Notes under the pieces: model-generated
What the model was told of the DNA's origin: nothing
Database searches by the model: none
Seen by the model: only the letters and a program-made list of their open reading frames with translations
Position numbers and translations under genes: made by a program
Assembly (NCBI RefSeq): GCF_037546185.1
Contig: NZ_JAWMWH010000004.1
Span: 1 to 47,692 of the forward strand
Direction of reading: 5' to 3'
Source: Nicoliella lavandulae
Lineage (GTDB): Bacteria > Bacillota > Bacilli > Lactobacillales > Lactobacillaceae
DNA length: 47,692 bases
Part shown: piece after piece, positions 45,170 through 47,692 of the stretch
Layout of the letters: every line of letters begins with the position of its first letter
How positions within the stretch are numbered: position 1 is the stretch's first letter

Positions 45170-45373
45170 TATCGCATGTAAAAACTTACGATACTCGATA
45201 CATCGAACGATACAGAAAGTGATACAAGAAAATCGATTTTTCAAAGTAGCAAACCGAAGATACATAGGCAATAAAAATAAACCCACCATATTGGCATGCT
45301 CCTATGATAATAATATAGACCATTTTTATGTCGTACCCTTTCGGGTTTAATTATTATTAAAGGAGTTTTTATT

Positions 45374-45634
45374 ATGCCAAAATCATATTCTAAAGAATTA
45401 AGAGATTCAATTATTGCACTAGCAAAACAAGGACGTAGTATCAGTTCACTTGCTAAGGATTATAATATTTCTACTAATACAATCAATCGTTGGATCAAGC
45501 AAGCCAAGACGATTAATGTTGATGGTAAAAGTATTTCATATGAAAAATATATTCAAATGGAAAAGAAGTTAGCTGAGACTCAAGAGGAACTTGAAATTTT
45601 AAAACGAGCCGCGGTGTTACTTGGCAAGCGCTAA
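45374..45634 (+). CDS. IS3-family transposase OrfA, IS copy B, second unit
   Basis: Second copy of 21528-21788. Confidence 0.9.
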   Translation: MPKSYSKELRDSIIALAKQGRSISSLAKDYNISTNTINRWIKQAKTINVDGKSISYEKYIQMEKKLAETQEELEILKRAAVLLGKR

Positions 45635-46446
45635 CAATTAATGAAGCCTTAGGCTTCATTAAAGATAGTTTGGAACATGGACACCGCTTAGCAACCATTT
45701 TAAGAGCTTTTAAAATGCCTAAGAGTACCTATTATTATTGGACTAATCATCAACCAACAAAACGTGATCATCATAATCTAATTTTAAAACGAGAAATTTT
45801 AGTTGCCTGGCAACAAAGCCGTTATGTTTATGGGTATCCCAGAATTCATCAAGTCCTCTTAAATAAAGGATTACAGGTCAGCTCTAGAACCGTCTGGAAG
45901 CTAATGCATTCCATGAAAATTCATTCAGTAATGAACAAAAAATATCGCAAACCAACCACCCATAATGATTATGAACAGCGTGCTAACTTAGTCCGTCAGG
46001 ACTGGCGTTCTGCTTGGTGCGCTGACATTACCTATGTTCCACTAACGAATCACAAGTGGGTTTATTTAGCCAGTGTCTATAATCCTAATAACCATAAGGT
46101 TATTGCCCATCAGGTTTGTAATGAAATGACTGCAGAGTTAGTAACTAATACTATGCTTAAAGCGGTGAAAAAGACTAGCAAACCTATGTTTTTACACAGT
46201 GATATGGGAAGTCAATATACCAGTGATTTATTTGAAAAGTTATTAAACAAACTTAATATCAAGCATTCATATTCATTGAAAGGTCATCCATACGACAATA
46301 CTTACATTGAAAACTTTCATTCAATGCTAAAACGTGAATTAGTATTTCAAACAAAGTTTGAAAGCATAGAAGAGGCAATTGAAGGTATTGATTGGTACGT
46401 AAGATGGTATAACAATGAAAGAATTAGCTTGGTCAAAACTACATAA
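45604..46446 (+). CDS. IS3-family transposase OrfB, IS copy B, second unit
   Basis: Second copy of 21758-22600. Confidence 0.9.
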   Translation, partial: TSRGVTWQALTINEALGFIKDSLEHGHRLATILRAFKMPKSTYYYWTNHQPTKRDHHNLILKREILVAWQQSRYVYGYPRIHQVLLNKGLQVSSRTVWKLMHSMKIHSVMNKKYRKPTTHNDYEQRANLVRQDWRSAWCADITYVPLTNHKWVYLASVYNPNNHKVIAHQVCNEMTAELVTNTMLKAVKKTSKPMFLHSDMGSQYTSDLFEKLLNKLNIKHSYSLKGHPYDNTYIENFHSMLKRELVFQTKFESIEEAIEGIDWYVRWYNNERISLVKTT

Positions 46447-46758
46447 AATTAGTCCAAGTTATTGACATAGGAGCAACTCACTTCCTCTCATGTAACAATA
46501 TTATGGTAAACTAGAGTTAAATAAAAATCAATATTTTAATCAAATATAATCATAAACAATATCTTGTAAAATGTATTTGTTTAAGATGCTATAACTATAT
46601 TTATCATGTTAAAGAGACATAGTACATGTAATGCTTTTATCAGTTTACCATTTTCCATCATCAGAAAATTGAAATATCATTATTAAGATAAATCAAGCTA
46701 ATTAAGATGGAAAATAATCGACAAACACATTATCGGATAAGATAGTGAGTAAACTTAA

Positions 46759-46964
46759 TGCTCCTATGTCAAGAATCCGGACAAAAAATTTTAACTAAAT
46801 TGCATCTGTGTTATCTCACGATAGCTTATTCGTTCATGATTGAACCATTCAATATATTTGCTAATTGATAATTTCACATGCGCTAATGAACTAAATTTTT
46901 GGTGAAATCCCCATTCTCGTTTGAGCATCGAATGAAAATTTTCAATCAATGCATTGTCATGATG
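46759..46964 (-). pseudogene. IS3 remnant right end, second unit
   Basis: Second copy of 22913-23118. Confidence 0.75.
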
Positions 46965-47071
46965 TAACATATGAGTGTACCCTAACGGACAAACATAATT
47001 ATGTGATATAATTATGTTGTAAATGTAACATTTAAGTGTAACTTAATTAATTGGAAATTGGGTGATAAAAA

Positions 47072-47683
47072 GTGGCATTAATATTTTACGCACGGGTATC
47101 AAGCAAAGACCAAAATTTAGCTAGACAAAAGCAAAGGGCTATCGATGTGTCCGCTGATAAAATTTTTACCGATAAAATTAGTGGGAAGAACATGGAAAGG
47201 CCGGGACTACAGGCGCTATTAGATTATGTACGTGATGGTGATGTAGTAGAAGTGGTGACACTAGATCGCTTGAGCCGAAATTATGACGACATTCGAGACA
47301 TTGTGGAACGACTTAAGCGAAAAGGCGTGAAAATGATTAGCGATGATCTACCGCAGACCAACAGCGGTAACGATTTAGTCGATAAATTTATGTTGGATAT
47401 GATGATTAATCTGATGAGTTTCGTTGCCGAAAATGAGAGAAGCAAAATTAGGGAACGACAACGGCAAGGGATTGCTGAAGCCAAGAAACGCGGTGTGTAT
47501 AAGGGCCGACCGTTTAAATTCATGCCTGATTCAAAGGACCGTGAAGGAAGACTGGTATACTTGAATGTCAAGCGCGCTTATCAGAGCAATAATTACAAAA
47601 GTAAGGCCCAATTAGCCCGCGATAATGGCTTAAGTCGACAACAGCTGTACAGAATCTTAAAACGAATTGATGATGAAAATTGA
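47072..47683 (+). CDS. Serine resolvase, second unit
   Basis: Second copy of 23226-23837. The window ends nine bases after its stop, inside the antitoxin RNA promoter. Confidence 0.9.
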   Translation: MALIFYARVSSKDQNLARQKQRAIDVSADKIFTDKISGKNMERPGLQALLDYVRDGDVVEVVTLDRLSRNYDDIRDIVERLKRKGVKMISDDLPQTNSGNDLVDKFMLDMMINLMSFVAENERSKIRERQRQGIAEAKKRGVYKGRPFKFMPDSKDREGRLVYLNVKRAYQSNNYKSKAQLARDNGLSRQQLYRILKRIDDEN

Positions 47684-47692
47684 TTCTTATCT

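Larger units (their letters stand above)
45297..46475 (+). mobile_element. 1,179-bp IS3-family element, copy B, second unit
   Basis: Second copy of 21451-22629. Confidence 0.92.
23847..47692. repeat. Plasmid unit, copy 2 of an exact tandem duplication
   Basis: This is the second unit. No difference from copy 1 was seen in any translated gene or in the noncoding segments compared by eye; a base-by-base alignment was not run. It is either the second half of a plasmid dimer or an assembly that went round a circle twice. Confidence 0.95.

Noticed and set aside
1..47692. Reading the duplication as a chromosomal tandem repeat
   Set aside because: No chromosomal flank or unique sequence exists, and the ends join exactly as a circle would.

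Overview
The window is exactly two head-to-tail copies of one 23,846-bp unit (1-23846 and 23847-47692; 2 x 23,846 = 47,692). Every gene in the second half matches one in the first at an offset of 23,846, and the internal junction reads through without breaking any feature. The simplest reading is a circular plasmid of about 23.8 kb, present as a dimer or assembled twice around. All features below are described for the first copy; second-copy entries are brief pointers.

The gene content points to a low-GC Gram-positive host, most likely a member of the Lactobacillaceae. The evidence is a RepA_N-type initiator, a MobV relaxase, an orphan DUF536 replication-associated protein, a SEC10/PgrA-like secreted protein, a Muc_B2/LPQTG adhesin, many IS3-family elements and a decayed LlaGI-like type ISP restriction gene. 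Base composition is mosaic: the resolvase-to-repA stretch (about 23200 through the junction to 3100) is visibly richer in GC than the AT-rich remainder.

Layout of one unit. (1) 1-360: a type I toxin-antitoxin module with a 28-codon membrane toxin on the minus strand and a convergent antisense RNA whose promoter spans the unit junction. (2) 379-2040: small acidic hypothetical genes, two of them placed directly behind strong terminator hairpins. (3) 2136-4684: replication and partition. repA carries an attenuator and a countertranscript RNA; parA and a ribbon-helix-helix partner follow an AT-rich repeat region. (4) 4937-9300: decay zone with a nonsense-riddled restriction gene, IS3 remnants in opposite orientation around a secreted-protein gene, and an intact 1,179-bp IS. 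(5) 9508-13341: large serine-rich cell-wall-anchored adhesin. (6) 13445-14897: second type of intact IS3-family element. (7) 15345-19678: serine recombinase, oriT-like hairpins, relaxase, an antisense-oriented unknown gene and two membrane proteins. (8) 19680-21390: remnant of a second theta-type replicon with iterons, hairpins, a small-RNA candidate and the DUF536 gene. (9) 21451-23837: second copy of the 1,179-bp IS, another IS remnant and a second serine resolvase.

Together these describe a mobilizable, theta-replicating plasmid with stability functions (partition, type I toxin-antitoxin, resolvase) and a cell-surface cargo. It was shaped by IS activity and probably by fusion of two replicons. 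Calls rest on reading the sequence and on recalled family features; no database search was run.
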